From positions 1,550,001-1,614,000 of the forward strand of contig NZ_CP093442.1 in NCBI RefSeq assembly GCF_022814725.1: a DNA stretch of 64,000 bases, written 5' to 3'. The position numbers were made by a program, and so were the translations under genes. The stretch is from Bdellovibrio reynosensis. Its GTDB lineage: Bacteria > Bdellovibrionota > Bdellovibrionia > Bdellovibrionales > Bdellovibrionaceae. This document shows, piece by piece, positions 53,325 to 62,994 of this stretch. The notes under the pieces were generated by a model. It worked only from the letters and a program-made list of their open reading frames with translations. It was not told the DNA's origin and searched no databases. The first letter of the stretch is position 1, and every line of letters starts with the position of its first letter.

Positions 53325-53912
53325 ATGAAATATCTCTTTAAGATACTGCCTCTTTTGATTTGTCTTATAGCTTCAACAGCTTTTGCAAAGAAAGCAGTGA
53401 AAGGGTCACGCATGGAATCTTCGGAAGTCGCTTACTTAGCCGGTGGTTGTTTTTGGGGTATGGAAGACCTTATCCGTAAGGAACCCGGCGTACTTGAAAC
53501 TCAAGTTGGCTACATGGGTGGAGACACTGCTAACGCCACTTACATTCAAGTGAAGACAGGCACGACGAACCATGCAGAGACGGTGAAAGTTGTATTTGAT
53601 CCCAATAAGTTAAAATTTGAAGACTTGCTTTTGTTCTTCTTTAAGATCCATGATCCAACAACAAGCAATCGCCAAGGCAACGATATTGGAACCCAATACC
53701 GCAGCGCTATCTTTTACACTTCAGACAAACAAAAAGAAGCCGCAGAAAAGATTAAAGAGAAAGTTGATAAATCTGGAGCCTGGGGAAAACCCGCCACTAC
53801 TCAGATCGTCAAAGCCGGTGAATTTTGGAATGCCGAAGATTATCACCAAGATTATTTGGTGAAAAATCCAGGCGGCTATACCTGCCACTTTGAAAGAAAA
53901 CTGCAGTTCTAG
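53325..53912 (+). CDS. msrA: peptide methionine sulfoxide reductase A, exported
   Basis: Reduces methionine-S-sulfoxide in proteins. The catalytic motif is GGCFWGMED near residue 42, with the conserved YMGG and HAETVKV and HDPTT segments and the terminal NPGGYTCHF providing a resolving Cys. A signal peptide (about residues 1-21, STAFA) shows it acts in the periplasm, where it would protect envelope proteins against oxidants. The length of the mature domain is normal. Confidence 0.95.
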   Translation: MKYLFKILPLLICLIASTAFAKKAVKGSRMESSEVAYLAGGCFWGMEDLIRKEPGVLETQVGYMGGDTANATYIQVKTGTTNHAETVKVVFDPNKLKFEDLLLFFFKIHDPTTSNRQGNDIGTQYRSAIFYTSDKQKEAAEKIKEKVDKSGAWGKPATTQIVKAGEFWNAEDYHQDYLVKNPGGYTCHFERKLQF

Positions 53913-53987
53913 GTTCTAGATTACAATAGCAGAAGCACTGATTCTTTTTCGTGCAATATCGAAATAGAACCAGTATTCGGGGGCAAT

Positions 53988-54797
53988 ATGAACGTCGCCG
54001 GACGAATTATTTTTTTAATTATTTTTGTTTTCTGTTCTTTTGTTAGTGCGAAGGAAATTAAAGCGCATGTACCAGAGAAGCTTCTGTTAACGACGAACTA
54101 TTGGTGTCCGTATGTTTGCGATCCAACTTCAGAACGTCCTGGATATGTGATTGAAGTTTTGCGCCTTATCTATTCTAAAAAAGACATTCAGCCAGAGTTC
54201 TTAGTTACAAGCTGGGCCAGGGCGATGGCTGAAGTAAAAGAAAACCGAATTGCCGTTCTTGTTGCTGCAACTGCAAAGAGTTCACAAAAGCTCATTCGAT
54301 CACGACACGCTATAGGGATTCAGCGTATGGGTTTTTATACTCTTGCTGATTCCAACTGGCTTTTTCGGGGCATAAAATCCCTTGAACATAAAAAAGTCGG
54401 CATCATCAACGGGTATAGCTACGGTGAAGCCCTTGATATGTTTATCGAATACAAAAATAAATCATTGATTCCGATCTCGGGCGAGAAACCTATTGAACAG
54501 ATTTTAAAAATGGTTGAATCACGCAGACTTGATGCCGTCGTAGAAGAAACATTAGTTCTTAAAGATACGATGGATAAACTCGGCTTTCCTTCAACGAAAC
54601 TTCGCTTTGCTGGATGGGTGGATACGACAAATCCAATGCTGTATCTAGCATTCTCACCAGACAATCCAGAGTCTGCTCGTTATTTAGAAATTTTTGAAAC
54701 AGGCATCAGCGAATTACGCCGTACAGGAGAGCTTCAACGTATTTTGAAAAAGTACGGAACTGAAGATTGGGAAAAAATTAAATTCAAAAGTCTTTAA
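53988..54797 (+). CDS. periplasmic substrate-binding-like protein, tandem copy 1
   Basis: A 269-residue exported SBP family 3-like protein. GGGGG precedes the ATG. The mature part starts LLTTNYWCPYVCDP with an unusual Cys pair and continues with RPGYVIEVLR and VGIINGYSYGEALD. It ends RTGELQRILKKYGTEDWEK. It is a clear paralogue of the next gene. No transporter genes adjoin. Confidence 0.87.
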   Translation: MNVAGRIIFLIIFVFCSFVSAKEIKAHVPEKLLLTTNYWCPYVCDPTSERPGYVIEVLRLIYSKKDIQPEFLVTSWARAMAEVKENRIAVLVAATAKSSQKLIRSRHAIGIQRMGFYTLADSNWLFRGIKSLEHKKVGIINGYSYGEALDMFIEYKNKSLIPISGEKPIEQILKMVESRRLDAVVEETLVLKDTMDKLGFPSTKLRFAGWVDTTNPMLYLAFSPDNPESARYLEIFETGISELRRTGELQRILKKYGTEDWEKIKFKSL

Positions 54798-54971
54798 ATT
54801 TTATTACCGTGGACAAAATCCGTTACATCTTTTCGCCGGTTTTTTTATAACTTAAGATCGTAATTTGTTTGCCTAAAATTACATGTCCGAAATGACGCTG
54901 ATTTTTGCGTGCAACATGCTAAACAGCAAAGTATTTCAATGAAGTAAGTTAATAAGGAGAGGGGAAACCTT

Positions 54972-55859
54972 ATGAAGCTAACATCACTGATATTCTTTGT
55001 TGTTGCCATTATAGCTCTATTAAATGACTTCGCATTTGCGCAAAACACTGCGGAAGTACGCGAAACTCTTTCAATTAAATCGGATTATTGGTGCCCATAT
55101 GTCTGCGATCCAAATTCGGACCGCCCTGGCTACATGGTGGAAGTCGCTCGTCACATTTTTGATAAACACAATATCTCTGCTGACGTTTCTTTGACGAACT
55201 GGATTCGTGCAATCAAGGACACCCGTGTAAATAGAGCCCAAGGACTTATCGGTTCTGCCAAAACGGATGCCCCAGATTTTGTATTTCATAACAAAGCTCT
55301 TGGCGTTTCTCGCTCGGCTTTTTTCACACGAAAAGATTCTACCTGGGTCTATAAAGGACGCAAATCCCTGCAGAACATGCGTATTGGAATTATCAATGGC
55401 TATTCCTATGGAACAAGCATTGATAAAATGATCTCTGCCCGTCACAAATCTTTTATTCCTTTTTCTGGCGATAGACCCTTGGATCAAGTGCTGAAAATGA
55501 TTAAAAGCGGTCGCCTGGACGCCTTTATTGAAAATCCAATCGTCTTACATAGTGTCGTGAAAGAAAGAAAAATGAATGTTGATAGCCTGAAGGCCGCGGG
55601 CTGGGTGAAAAGCGATCAGCCATTCTTGTATTTAGCTTTGTCACCAGCCAATCCCAATGCAAATCAATATGCAGAAATGATGGATCGAGGCATTGAAGAA
55701 ATGCGCCGAAGCGGAGAGCTTCAACGCATTTTAGATAAATATGGATTGGAAGATTGGGAAAAATCGAAGATGTCCCTAGGAGCTGTGAATAATCTTAGCA
55801 CCGGTTTGCTCAAGAGCCCGCTTGATCTTTTCAACATGTTCTATACTGGAAGTCTCTAA
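54972..55859 (+). CDS. periplasmic substrate-binding-like protein, tandem copy 2
   Basis: A 295-residue paralogue of the preceding gene with the same hallmarks (YWCPYVCDP, RPGYMVEVAR, GIINGYSYGTS, SGELQRILDKYG and EDWEK). A strong GGAGAGGGG lies before the ATG. After EDWEK it carries an extra tail of about 27 residues, encoded antisense to the 3' end of ilvA over 84 nt. The sister protein stops soon after EDWEK, so the tail was probably gained by loss of an earlier stop. Confidence 0.87.
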   Translation: MKLTSLIFFVVAIIALLNDFAFAQNTAEVRETLSIKSDYWCPYVCDPNSDRPGYMVEVARHIFDKHNISADVSLTNWIRAIKDTRVNRAQGLIGSAKTDAPDFVFHNKALGVSRSAFFTRKDSTWVYKGRKSLQNMRIGIINGYSYGTSIDKMISARHKSFIPFSGDRPLDQVLKMIKSGRLDAFIENPIVLHSVVKERKMNVDSLKAAGWVKSDQPFLYLALSPANPNANQYAEMMDRGIEEMRRSGELQRILDKYGLEDWEKSKMSLGAVNNLSTGLLKSPLDLFNMFYTGSL

Positions 55860-56987
55860 AACAAAATCAATACGCGTTTCACGTAAAGAAAGACCTTTAG
55901 AAACGCGGTCGTGGCGGACTTCTAAGATATTAGCCTTTTCATTGGCAATGGCTTGAGTCAGGCGACTTAAATTTCCCGGAAGATCATCCACAATCACTGA
56001 CATCTCATAAAGACGCCCGCGTAATATCTGACCGCGGTCGATGATTTTAGAAACGATATTCAAGTCAATATTACCACCGCTGATAATCACGCAGCACTGT
56101 TTGCCTAAATTCAAATTTCTGGACATTGCAGCGGCCATGGCTGCGGCCCCTGAACCTTCAGCCACCGTTTTTGCTCTTTCCATCAAGAACACGATCGCTT
56201 CTGCAATCTCGTCATCGCTGACTGTCACGACTTCATCTACGTAGTTAGAGATGAAGCTATCGTACATAATTTGCGATGGATTTTTAATCGCGATACCGTC
56301 AGCAATCGTAGGTGATCTTTTCACATTGGTGAGCGGTTCTTTTTTAAATAAGTGAGCCATTCCCGGGGAACGATCACTTTGCACGCCAATGATGCGAACT
56401 TTCGGATTCAGCGTCTTAGCTGCTAGGGCAATACCGCTGATCAATCCGCCACCACCGATTGGAATAATGATGGTATCTAGATTTGGAAGTCTTTCCATGA
56501 TCTCAATACCGATGGTCCCCTGCCCTGCGATCACGTGGGGATCTTGATAGGGATGAACGAACGTATAACCGTTTTCTGATTCTAATTTTTTAGCGTATTC
56601 AAAAGCTTCATCGTAAATCTCGCCCTTAAGGACTACGTTTGCACCGTAAGCACGCGTCGCTGAAGCCTTACTGATAGAAGCATTTTCAGGCATGACGATT
56701 GTCGATTTAACACCAGCAAGGCTTGCTGAAAGCGCGACACCTTGGGCATGGTTACCGGCAGAACTTGCCACGACCCCGCGGGCCTTTTCTTCTGGAGTTA
56801 GATTGCTGATTTTATTAAACGCTCCACGGAATTTAAAACTTCCAGTGCGCTGAGTGTTTTCAAATTTAAAATAGACTTCAGAGTTAAGTAATTTGCTGGC
56901 GCTGGTAGAATGGCTAAGTTCTGTATTGTTAATGACGTCTTTTAGAAGCTCGCGTGCTTTCTCGATATCTGCGAAGGTAACTTTCAT
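55776..56987 (-). CDS. ilvA: threonine ammonia-lyase with C-terminal ACT domain
   Basis: A PLP enzyme that deaminates threonine to 2-oxobutanoate. The cofactor lysine is in GSFKFRGAFNKI near residue 53. The glycine loop is IPIGGGGLISG. The C-terminal part (about 325-400) is an ACT domain (EMSVIVDDLPGNLSRLTQAI). At 403 residues it has a single ACT domain, as in the shorter biosynthetic or degradative types; which cannot be told here. The 3' end overlaps copy 2 of the binding proteins by 84 nt. Confidence 0.93.
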   Translation of the reverse strand: MKVTFADIEKARELLKDVINNTELSHSTSASKLLNSEVYFKFENTQRTGSFKFRGAFNKISNLTPEEKARGVVASSAGNHAQGVALSASLAGVKSTIVMPENASISKASATRAYGANVVLKGEIYDEAFEYAKKLESENGYTFVHPYQDPHVIAGQGTIGIEIMERLPNLDTIIIPIGGGGLISGIALAAKTLNPKVRIIGVQSDRSPGMAHLFKKEPLTNVKRSPTIADGIAIKNPSQIMYDSFISNYVDEVVTVSDDEIAEAIVFLMERAKTVAEGSGAAAMAAAMSRNLNLGKQCCVIISGGNIDLNIVSKIIDRGQILRGRLYEMSVIVDDLPGNLSRLTQAIANEKANILEVRHDRVSKGLSLRETRIDFVLETSSIEHVEKIKRALEQTGAKIIHSS

Positions 56988-56994
56988 GGCTAAA

Positions 56995-57243
56995 CTAAGA
57001 CTCCCAGTACACCGTTAATCCCACAATCGGGGGATACTCTTTCAATGGAAGTTTCGACTCCGTCGCCGCTTTCACGCTAGAGTAAAGATCTGTGGTTTGC
57101 AGACCCAAGGCCTTACTTTCGTCGAAAAAATAAAAGGGTGCAAGATGCTTTCCGCAACATTCACAGGTGGTCACAAGCTGAGATTCAGCGCTATTCACCG
57201 TGTGACATCTATGACAAACACGATAGTGTGTAGATGTGGCCAT
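56995..57243 (-). CDS. small zinc-ribbon protein
   Basis: An 82-residue protein with two Cys pairs (VCHRCHT and CECCG) spaced as in zinc ribbons. AGGGAGG precedes the start. The rest is hydrophilic with no known family. It lies 7 nt upstream of ilvA, suggesting co-transcription. Confidence 0.75.
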   Translation of the reverse strand: MATSTHYRVCHRCHTVNSAESQLVTTCECCGKHLAPFYFFDESKALGLQTTDLYSSVKAATESKLPLKEYPPIVGLTVYWES

Positions 57244-57353
57244 TAGGGCCTCCCTCTTTCTAATATTTTAAGATTTCGAAAGGGACGTAGCAAGGCCCAG
57301 TCTCAAAGCGAGTCACATATCCACATTGACTCCGCGCGTCTTTTCGGAAGAGA

Positions 57354-57480
57354 GCGATGGATCAAAAGGGTCCATATGCAAGGCGGAAGACTCTTCCCGC
57401 AGCGCAGGCGTAGCAGCGCTACGTCGGAGAGAGGACAAGAGGATTCCAACGCAGTCAGATGGGCCCTTTTCATCCATCGC
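57354..57480. repeat. structured intergenic repeat, copy D
   Basis: A 127-nt member of the same family. The outer helix is GCGATGGAT and ATCCATCGC with the C.C mismatch at position 10, extended by AAAAGGGTCCAT against ATGGGCCCTTTT. The tip is CGTAGC-AGC-GCTACG. The blocks ATGCAAGGCGGA, TCGGAGAGA and CAACGCAGTCAG are kept, but the middle helix is less regular. Unlike the others it does not follow a stop codon; it lies 43 nt upstream of the asnS start. Nothing else is visible in 57244-57353. Confidence 0.85.
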
Positions 57481-57522
57481 GGTATAAGGTAGTTTAGTGA
57501 CTTGCTGAAAGGGATTCACTTA

Positions 57523-58914
57523 ATGGAAACTACGCAGGTTAAGACGCTATTTAGAGAGACTGATAAGTATATCGATAAAGTTGTTCACATGTCGGGTTGG
57601 GTTCGTAAGATCCGCGACCAAAAAAACTTCGGTTTTATTGAGCTCAATGACGGTACTTTCTTTAAAGGCGTGCAGGTAGTTTTCGACACCAATCTTTCAA
57701 ACTTTGAAGATGTAGCAAAACTAACAATCGCATCTTCCATAATTGTCACTGGTAAAGTTGTAAAATCCCAAGGTGGCGGTCAGTCTTTTGAAGTGTTAGC
57801 AAGCGAAGTTAAAGTCGTGCAAAAAGCGGATGCTGCTTATCCTTTGCAAAACAAAAGACACAGCTATGAGTTCTTGCGTGAAATTGCTCACTTAAGATCT
57901 CGCACGAATACTTTCTCTGCAGTTTTCCGTGTGCGCTCTGTGCTTTCTTATGCGATTCACAAATTCTTCCAAGATCAAGGTTTCGTGTACGTGCACACGC
58001 CAATCATTACTGGCTCTGATGCTGAGGGTGCTGGTGAAATGTTCCGTGTGACAACTTTGAAGTTGGATAAACCACCACGCAAAGAAGATGGCACTATTGA
58101 TGCTTCCCAAGACTTCTTTGGTAAAGAAACAAACTTAACCGTAAGTGGCCAGCTGAATGGTGAAACATTCTGCGCGGCTTTCCGTAACATCTATACTTTC
58201 GGTCCTACATTCCGTGCGGAAAATTCAAATACTTCACGTCATGCTGCTGAGTTCTGGATGATCGAGCCAGAGATCGCATTTGCGGATCTTTCTGCTGATA
58301 TGGAGTTAGGCGAAGCGATGATCAAGTACATCATCCGCTATGTGATGGAACAATGCCCAGAGGAAATGGAATTCTTTAGCCAGTTCGTTGAAAAAGGTCT
58401 GTTTGATAAATTAAACAACGTTCTAAACAGCGAATTCGGTCGTGTGACTTACACTGAGGCTGTCGATATCTTGCAAAAATGCGGTAAGAAATTCGAATAC
58501 CCAGTTCAGTGGGGTATCGACTTGCAGTCAGAGCACGAAAGATACCTAGCTGAAGAACACTTTAAAAAACCTGTGTTCGTAACTGACTATCCAAAAGACA
58601 TTAAAGCTTTCTACATGAAGTTAAACGAAGATGGTAAAACCGTTCGTGCGATGGACTTGTTAGCCCCAGGCATCGGTGAAATCATTGGTGGATCTCAACG
58701 TGAAGACAACCTAGAGCTTCTTGAAAAACGCATGAAGGAAGTGGGCTTGCATCCAGAAGAATATTCTTTCTATTTGGATCTGCGCCGTTATGGAAGCTTC
58801 CCGCACGCGGGCTTCGGTTTGGGCTTTGAGCGTATGTTGATGTACGTAACTGGTATGACAAATATCCGTGACGTTATTCCGTTCCCAAGAACACCAAAGA
58901 ACGCTTTGTTCTAG
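57523..58914 (+). CDS. asnS: asparaginyl-tRNA synthetase
   Basis: Charges tRNA-Asn. A class II synthetase of 463 residues. The N-terminal OB-fold anticodon domain has [20 protein letters not shown]. Motif 2 is [17 protein letters not shown] and motif 3 is [11 protein letters not shown] start at the ATG at 57523 because GGGA lies upstream at a workable distance. Its leader may contain the repeat copy D. Confidence 0.96.
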   Translation: METTQVKTLFRETDKYIDKVVHMSGWVRKIRDQKNFGFIELNDGTFFKGVQVVFDTNLSNFEDVAKLTIASSIIVTGKVVKSQGGGQSFEVLASEVKVVQKADAAYPLQNKRHSYEFLREIAHLRSRTNTFSAVFRVRSVLSYAIHKFFQDQGFVYVHTPIITGSDAEGAGEMFRVTTLKLDKPPRKEDGTIDASQDFFGKETNLTVSGQLNGETFCAAFRNIYTFGPTFRAENSNTSRHAAEFWMIEPEIAFADLSADMELGEAMIKYIIRYVMEQCPEEMEFFSQFVEKGLFDKLNNVLNSEFGRVTYTEAVDILQKCGKKFEYPVQWGIDLQSEHERYLAEEHFKKPVFVTDYPKDIKAFYMKLNEDGKTVRAMDLLAPGIGEIIGGSQREDNLELLEKRMKEVGLHPEEYSFYLDLRRYGSFPHAGFGLGFERMLMYVTGMTNIRDVIPFPRTPKNALF

Positions 58915-58949
58915 AAGTGCCTGCTTCTTTTTACGGTTGCGCCGCAACA

Positions 58950-58978
58950 AAAAAGCCGGGTTCTCCCCGGCTTTTTTT
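58950..58978. terminator. bidirectional intrinsic terminator
   Basis: GCCGGG (58955-58960) pairs with CCCGGC (58966-58971) with flanking A- and T-runs. It separates asnS from the convergent S74 protein gene. Confidence 0.87.
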
Positions 58979-61900
58979 ATTTTGAACTTAGTTTTTTTCT
59001 GATCTCTTCAAGTTGCTTTTCGTGATTATCTAAGCGGGCTTTCAGTGCTTCATTTTCCGCTTTTACTTTTTGATTTTCTAACTCTAAAGCTTTTAATCTA
59101 TGGTCATCGCCTTGTTGGCCTTTAATCACTAGTGCGTAAAGTTCTTTGATGGACTTCACGATCGGTGCGATCAGCTCAGAATAGTTAACTCCATAGTATT
59201 CAGATTCTTTTACTATCGCCGCAGGTTTTTCAGATGCTGTTGTACGCTTGATCTTTTGTTCTAAGTCTTGCGCGATGAAACCCCAGTGAGTTTTTGCATC
59301 CGCATTGTCTTTTTCTTTTTTCCATTTATACGAAACAGGCTCAAGACTTGTGATGAAGTTTAAGCCTTGTGGAATTTCTTTGATCTCTGTTTTTAAGCGA
59401 CCGTCAGAAGTTTGAATTGTACCATTAGAAGAATAGACTGCGCTCCAACGGTGGGTTGAATCCCCTAGCGAAAATGTCCCATCCGTTTCAGGTCTTAACA
59501 TGGACCCTGTCATCACTCCACCGGTGAAATCATTACCATAATTGATTATCAATATATTCCCAGCATTCTTAACTAACGCCCTTGAAGTACCCGAGTTACC
59601 GCGGCTGGTTTGATCATTATTGCCTAAAATAAAATCGAAGGAACCATTGATGAGTGTAGTACCGCGAATCGTTCCAGCTACATCTAAGTGGTAACTTGGT
59701 GTCGAGTCATTAATCCCAACATATCCCGACGAAGCAATTCTTACTCTTTCAGCTAAAGTAGTTCCGTTATTGGTTTCAAAACGTATGTGTGCAGGTGTTG
59801 CTCCCACCGACCATGCGGCAGTGGGGTCGGTATAAGCACGAATCGTAGCCCCGGATACAAGACCCGATCCGTTATGACCACTCAGAATAAGACCACCGAT
59901 ATTATCGCTTGCCTGAATGGCTGTTGGGGCAGTTAGAGTTCCACGCGCGCGCTTAAATAAGACCGCTGGAGTTGCAGATGCCGAGAAAGTACGGATGTTA
60001 ATATCATCGTAAAGATCGCCAGCGTTATTATTCACGATATCAAGTGCCACGATCGGATCATTAGTATTAAGACCTAAAAAGCCTTCTGAAGATAAACGCA
60101 TTTTTTCAGAAGTGGAAGTGAGAGTTCCAGTTCCAGAATTAGTTCGGAAAACTAAATCGCCAGGAGCTGAAGTTCCTGTCCAAGTCGCTGCTGGCACAGA
60201 GGTAATAATAGCAGCTGTTCCCACATCAGTGGTCGTTGCATAACCACTAAAGATAACATTACCTAAATAATCTTCTGCCGCAGCAGCTGTTTTACTTGCC
60301 GTCGTGCCACGGGATTTTAGAAATTGTAAGCCTGCCGCATTAGTGCTTTCTTCGTTACGTTCAAACAAAGCTGAAGAATCATTATAGGTTTCTCCCTGAA
60401 CATTGAATCTGACTGAAGGTGATGTAGTACCTAAACCGAAAAATCCAGATCCATCCACTGTCATTCTTGCAGTGTTGTTGGTCTTTAGTGTGAAGGTATT
60501 ATTATCATTCGTGCCAAGCACAGCTGCTACACCGAAGCTGTTCCCACCATTGATGAAAGCGCCATCGGCACCCGTTTTTGGAAGATCAGCTGAAGCTAAA
60601 GCGCGGAACGTCGGTGCGCCCGAAGATCCGTTTGGTGAAGCAAAAAACGAATTCGCAGCCGGAGTACCAAAGCTGACAGCCGAACTAGAAACCGCAATAT
60701 TTGTACAAGTATAACTGTCAGTGCCCGACACCCACGTCAAAGTTTGGGCGGCAGTACAGTTGGTTGGGAAAAATTGCGCATTCCCCGCAGCTGTAGAGCG
60801 AATATCAGTGATGTTAATATATCCTGGCGCCCAATTTGTTCCGTTATATTTGAAGAAATTATTAGTGGCAGTCGGCGCTGTTGCAACAACGCCGGTATTT
60901 TGAATTTTTCCAACCAACGTAGCGCCCGTATTAGAGATCGTAACGTCTCCTGCAGGAGTTACTGCCGTGGCCACATTTGAAGCATTACCAATCCGAATCT
61001 GCCCGTTATTCAAAGCTGTAGTCTGACCATTGATAGAAGACAATGTTGTCCACGATAAATTCCCAGAGCCATCATTGATCAAAAACTGATTTGCAGAGCC
61101 TTGTGCTGTCGGAAATTTGACGGCGTAGCTTGTTGAAACTGTGGTTGGCGCTTGCAGGGTTACAGTGTTTGAACCCGAATCTCTAAGAACCGTACTGCTT
61201 AATGAAGCAGTACCCGCAACGAAATTTCCGGAAGCATCACGTTTTACAATCGCTGAAGCTGTATTTGCGTTGGTCGCAGCATTCGCTAGAACAGTTGCTG
61301 CATTGATATTGGCAGCTGTAGAGCCACCAACAGAATTTACGGTCGCAGCCACCGAACCGGTTCCTGAAGCTGACACATCGCCTGTCAAAGAATTGATGGC
61401 AACACCCGTGCTGCTGACCCATGAAAGATTTCCAGAAGTATCACCAGAAAGAATTTGTCCATTCGCTGCAGGCAAAGCTTGTGGAAGTTTTAGGGTATAA
61501 CTTGCACCAATCGCAGTTGTCGGGCCTGTGATTTTAATTGTGTTTGTAGGTGATCCTGTTGGACTGCGAATATAAACGCTGTCTGAGTAAACATCAGTAC
61601 CATTCAAAGTCGAAGCGGTCACTGAGGCCACCGTCAAAGCGGCCGTATTTTTAATTCCACTTCCATCAAGTGAAATCGCAGTACAAATAAATCCACCTGC
61701 TGGCGAAACGAACGTCAAAGTTTCATCAGCATCGCAGATAGCAAATTGACTGTAGGTTGGAACATTTGACAGCGACGTCGATAAGCCTGTGATATCTGCA
61801 GTCACAAGTTTAGCCGGAACCCATTCACTAGCAGTTGCATCATAGCGTAAGGTTTGACCCGTCCCCGACGGTCCCGTTGATGAAACTGTAGCTCCGCGAA

Positions 61901-62744
61901 TTTTTGCAACACTAGGATTTGGATATGTTCCGGATAAGTCACCACCCGCTGCACCAGTCGGTGCACGAGCATCAGTGAAACGCGCATCATTACCTGCTGC
62001 CACTGTGTTTGCTGCAGTCCCTACGTTTAAAGTAACTACGGGCGCTGTTGTGGTATTCACTACCGAGATATATGCATTCGCTGAAGTGACTGAAGTCACT
62101 GTACCGCCATTAGCTCCACTCACACCGGTACAAGATAGCATCGATCCATCCCAGCTTAGAAAAGTTCCTGCAACACATGTTGGTAAGCCCACTTTCAAAA
62201 GAAAGTCACTTGCGGTGTATGTTCCAAGTTTAGCAGCCGAACTAGCAAAACCCGCAAAAGGAACAGAGCGAATGACAGAGTCTGGAGAAATTTGTTTCCA
62301 ACCTATTCCATCCCAAAACTGAACTCTAAGCACTCGGCCTTGATCCGCAACCGGTACATAGCAGTTCGGATTGTTTGAACCTTTGCAGTAGTAAGGAGTT
62401 GAATTATTAAAAGCACTTAGCAAATTGAAATTTAAAACGTAGGCAGCATCCAATACTTGTATGTTGGCGTCTGGAAAAACTTTGGTGCCGTTACCGATTG
62501 GTACATCAAACACACCTTTTGAACCTGACATATCGACAAAGCCAGAAAGTTCTTCATAGATCACGTATTGCCCTGTCGGATCCATAATCTTGAAGGCAAA
62601 TTGCACTTGCGAATATTCAAGTGGGCTTCCATCAGCTTTTATAATGCGACCTTGATAAGTGAGAGATTGAGGAGAAGCGTTTGCATTAGTAAGAGCTACT
62701 AAAAACACAATAAGAAATAACGTGCTTTGAAATATGTTTTTCAT
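58977..62744 (-). CDS. giant surface protein with C-terminal S74 chaperone domain
   Basis: A 1255-residue exported protein. A signal peptide ends near ANASP, followed by a globular N-terminal domain (about 24-165: SLTYQGRIIKADGSPLEYSQ). A long Ala/Thr/Gly/Ser-rich region with tail-fibre-like beta repeats follows (for example GAAGGDLSGTYPNP and ALNNGQIRIGNASN). The C-terminus has the endosialidase-type intramolecular chaperone (S74): SDGRLKTEIKEI, WGFIAQDLEQ and VNYSELIAP, then a coiled coil (about 1205-1255). Such domains trimerise and self-cleave in phage tail spikes. Here it is an exported, probably trimeric adhesin-like fibre; any prey contact is inference. Confidence 0.9.
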   Translation of the reverse strand: MKNIFQSTLFLIVFLVALTNANASPQSLTYQGRIIKADGSPLEYSQVQFAFKIMDPTGQYVIYEELSGFVDMSGSKGVFDVPIGNGTKVFPDANIQVLDAAYVLNFNLLSAFNNSTPYYCKGSNNPNCYVPVADQGRVLRVQFWDGIGWKQISPDSVIRSVPFAGFASSAAKLGTYTASDFLLKVGLPTCVAGTFLSWDGSMLSCTGVSGANGGTVTSVTSANAYISVVNTTTAPVVTLNVGTAANTVAAGNDARFTDARAPTGAAGGDLSGTYPNPSVAKIRGATVSSTGPSGTGQTLRYDATASEWVPAKLVTADITGLSTSLSNVPTYSQFAICDADETLTFVSPAGGFICTAISLDGSGIKNTAALTVASVTASTLNGTDVYSDSVYIRSPTGSPTNTIKITGPTTAIGASYTLKLPQALPAANGQILSGDTSGNLSWVSSTGVAINSLTGDVSASGTGSVAATVNSVGGSTAANINAATVLANAATNANTASAIVKRDASGNFVAGTASLSSTVLRDSGSNTVTLQAPTTVSTSYAVKFPTAQGSANQFLINDGSGNLSWTTLSSINGQTTALNNGQIRIGNASNVATAVTPAGDVTISNTGATLVGKIQNTGVVATAPTATNNFFKYNGTNWAPGYINITDIRSTAAGNAQFFPTNCTAAQTLTWVSGTDSYTCTNIAVSSSAVSFGTPAANSFFASPNGSSGAPTFRALASADLPKTGADGAFINGGNSFGVAAVLGTNDNNTFTLKTNNTARMTVDGSGFFGLGTTSPSVRFNVQGETYNDSSALFERNEESTNAAGLQFLKSRGTTASKTAAAAEDYLGNVIFSGYATTTDVGTAAIITSVPAATWTGTSAPGDLVFRTNSGTGTLTSTSEKMRLSSEGFLGLNTNDPIVALDIVNNNAGDLYDDINIRTFSASATPAVLFKRARGTLTAPTAIQASDNIGGLILSGHNGSGLVSGATIRAYTDPTAAWSVGATPAHIRFETNNGTTLAERVRIASSGYVGINDSTPSYHLDVAGTIRGTTLINGSFDFILGNNDQTSRGNSGTSRALVKNAGNILIINYGNDFTGGVMTGSMLRPETDGTFSLGDSTHRWSAVYSSNGTIQTSDGRLKTEIKEIPQGLNFITSLEPVSYKWKKEKDNADAKTHWGFIAQDLEQKIKRTTASEKPAAIVKESEYYGVNYSELIAPIVKSIKELYALVIKGQQGDDHRLKALELENQKVKAENEALKARLDNHEKQLEEIRKKLSSK

Positions 62745-62994
62745 ACCTAACTTATCGGAAAATATGGGTAATTATTTAATTAAATCGAAAAAAAGTTTCA
62801 TGCTTTTTCATTCCCAAATTTCTTCTTAAGAGAGGTTTTTCTCATTCTGAACCATTTCTATTTAACTTCTGTGGGATAACTCTTTAAAAAATGTATGTAA
62901 CAGTAATGTGCCCCCATAAAAGACGATTCGGAAGTCCGGAGAGGGAACAGGAAAAACGTCTAGATTCTTTTGGTTTTCTCATAGATTGAACTAA

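Noticed and set aside
53913-53971. GGTTCTA/TAGAACC inverted repeat after msrA
   Set aside because: Seven bases with a loop of 46 nt is within chance expectation for this length.
57313-57519. 68-codon minus-strand frame near asnS
   Set aside because: It runs through structured repeat copy D; similar frames do not exist in the other copies.
62745-62994. Riboswitch or small RNA such as the c-di-GMP-binding merRNA of Bdellovibrio
   Set aside because: The region is AT-rich and I could find neither the GEMM core motifs nor a convincing fold.
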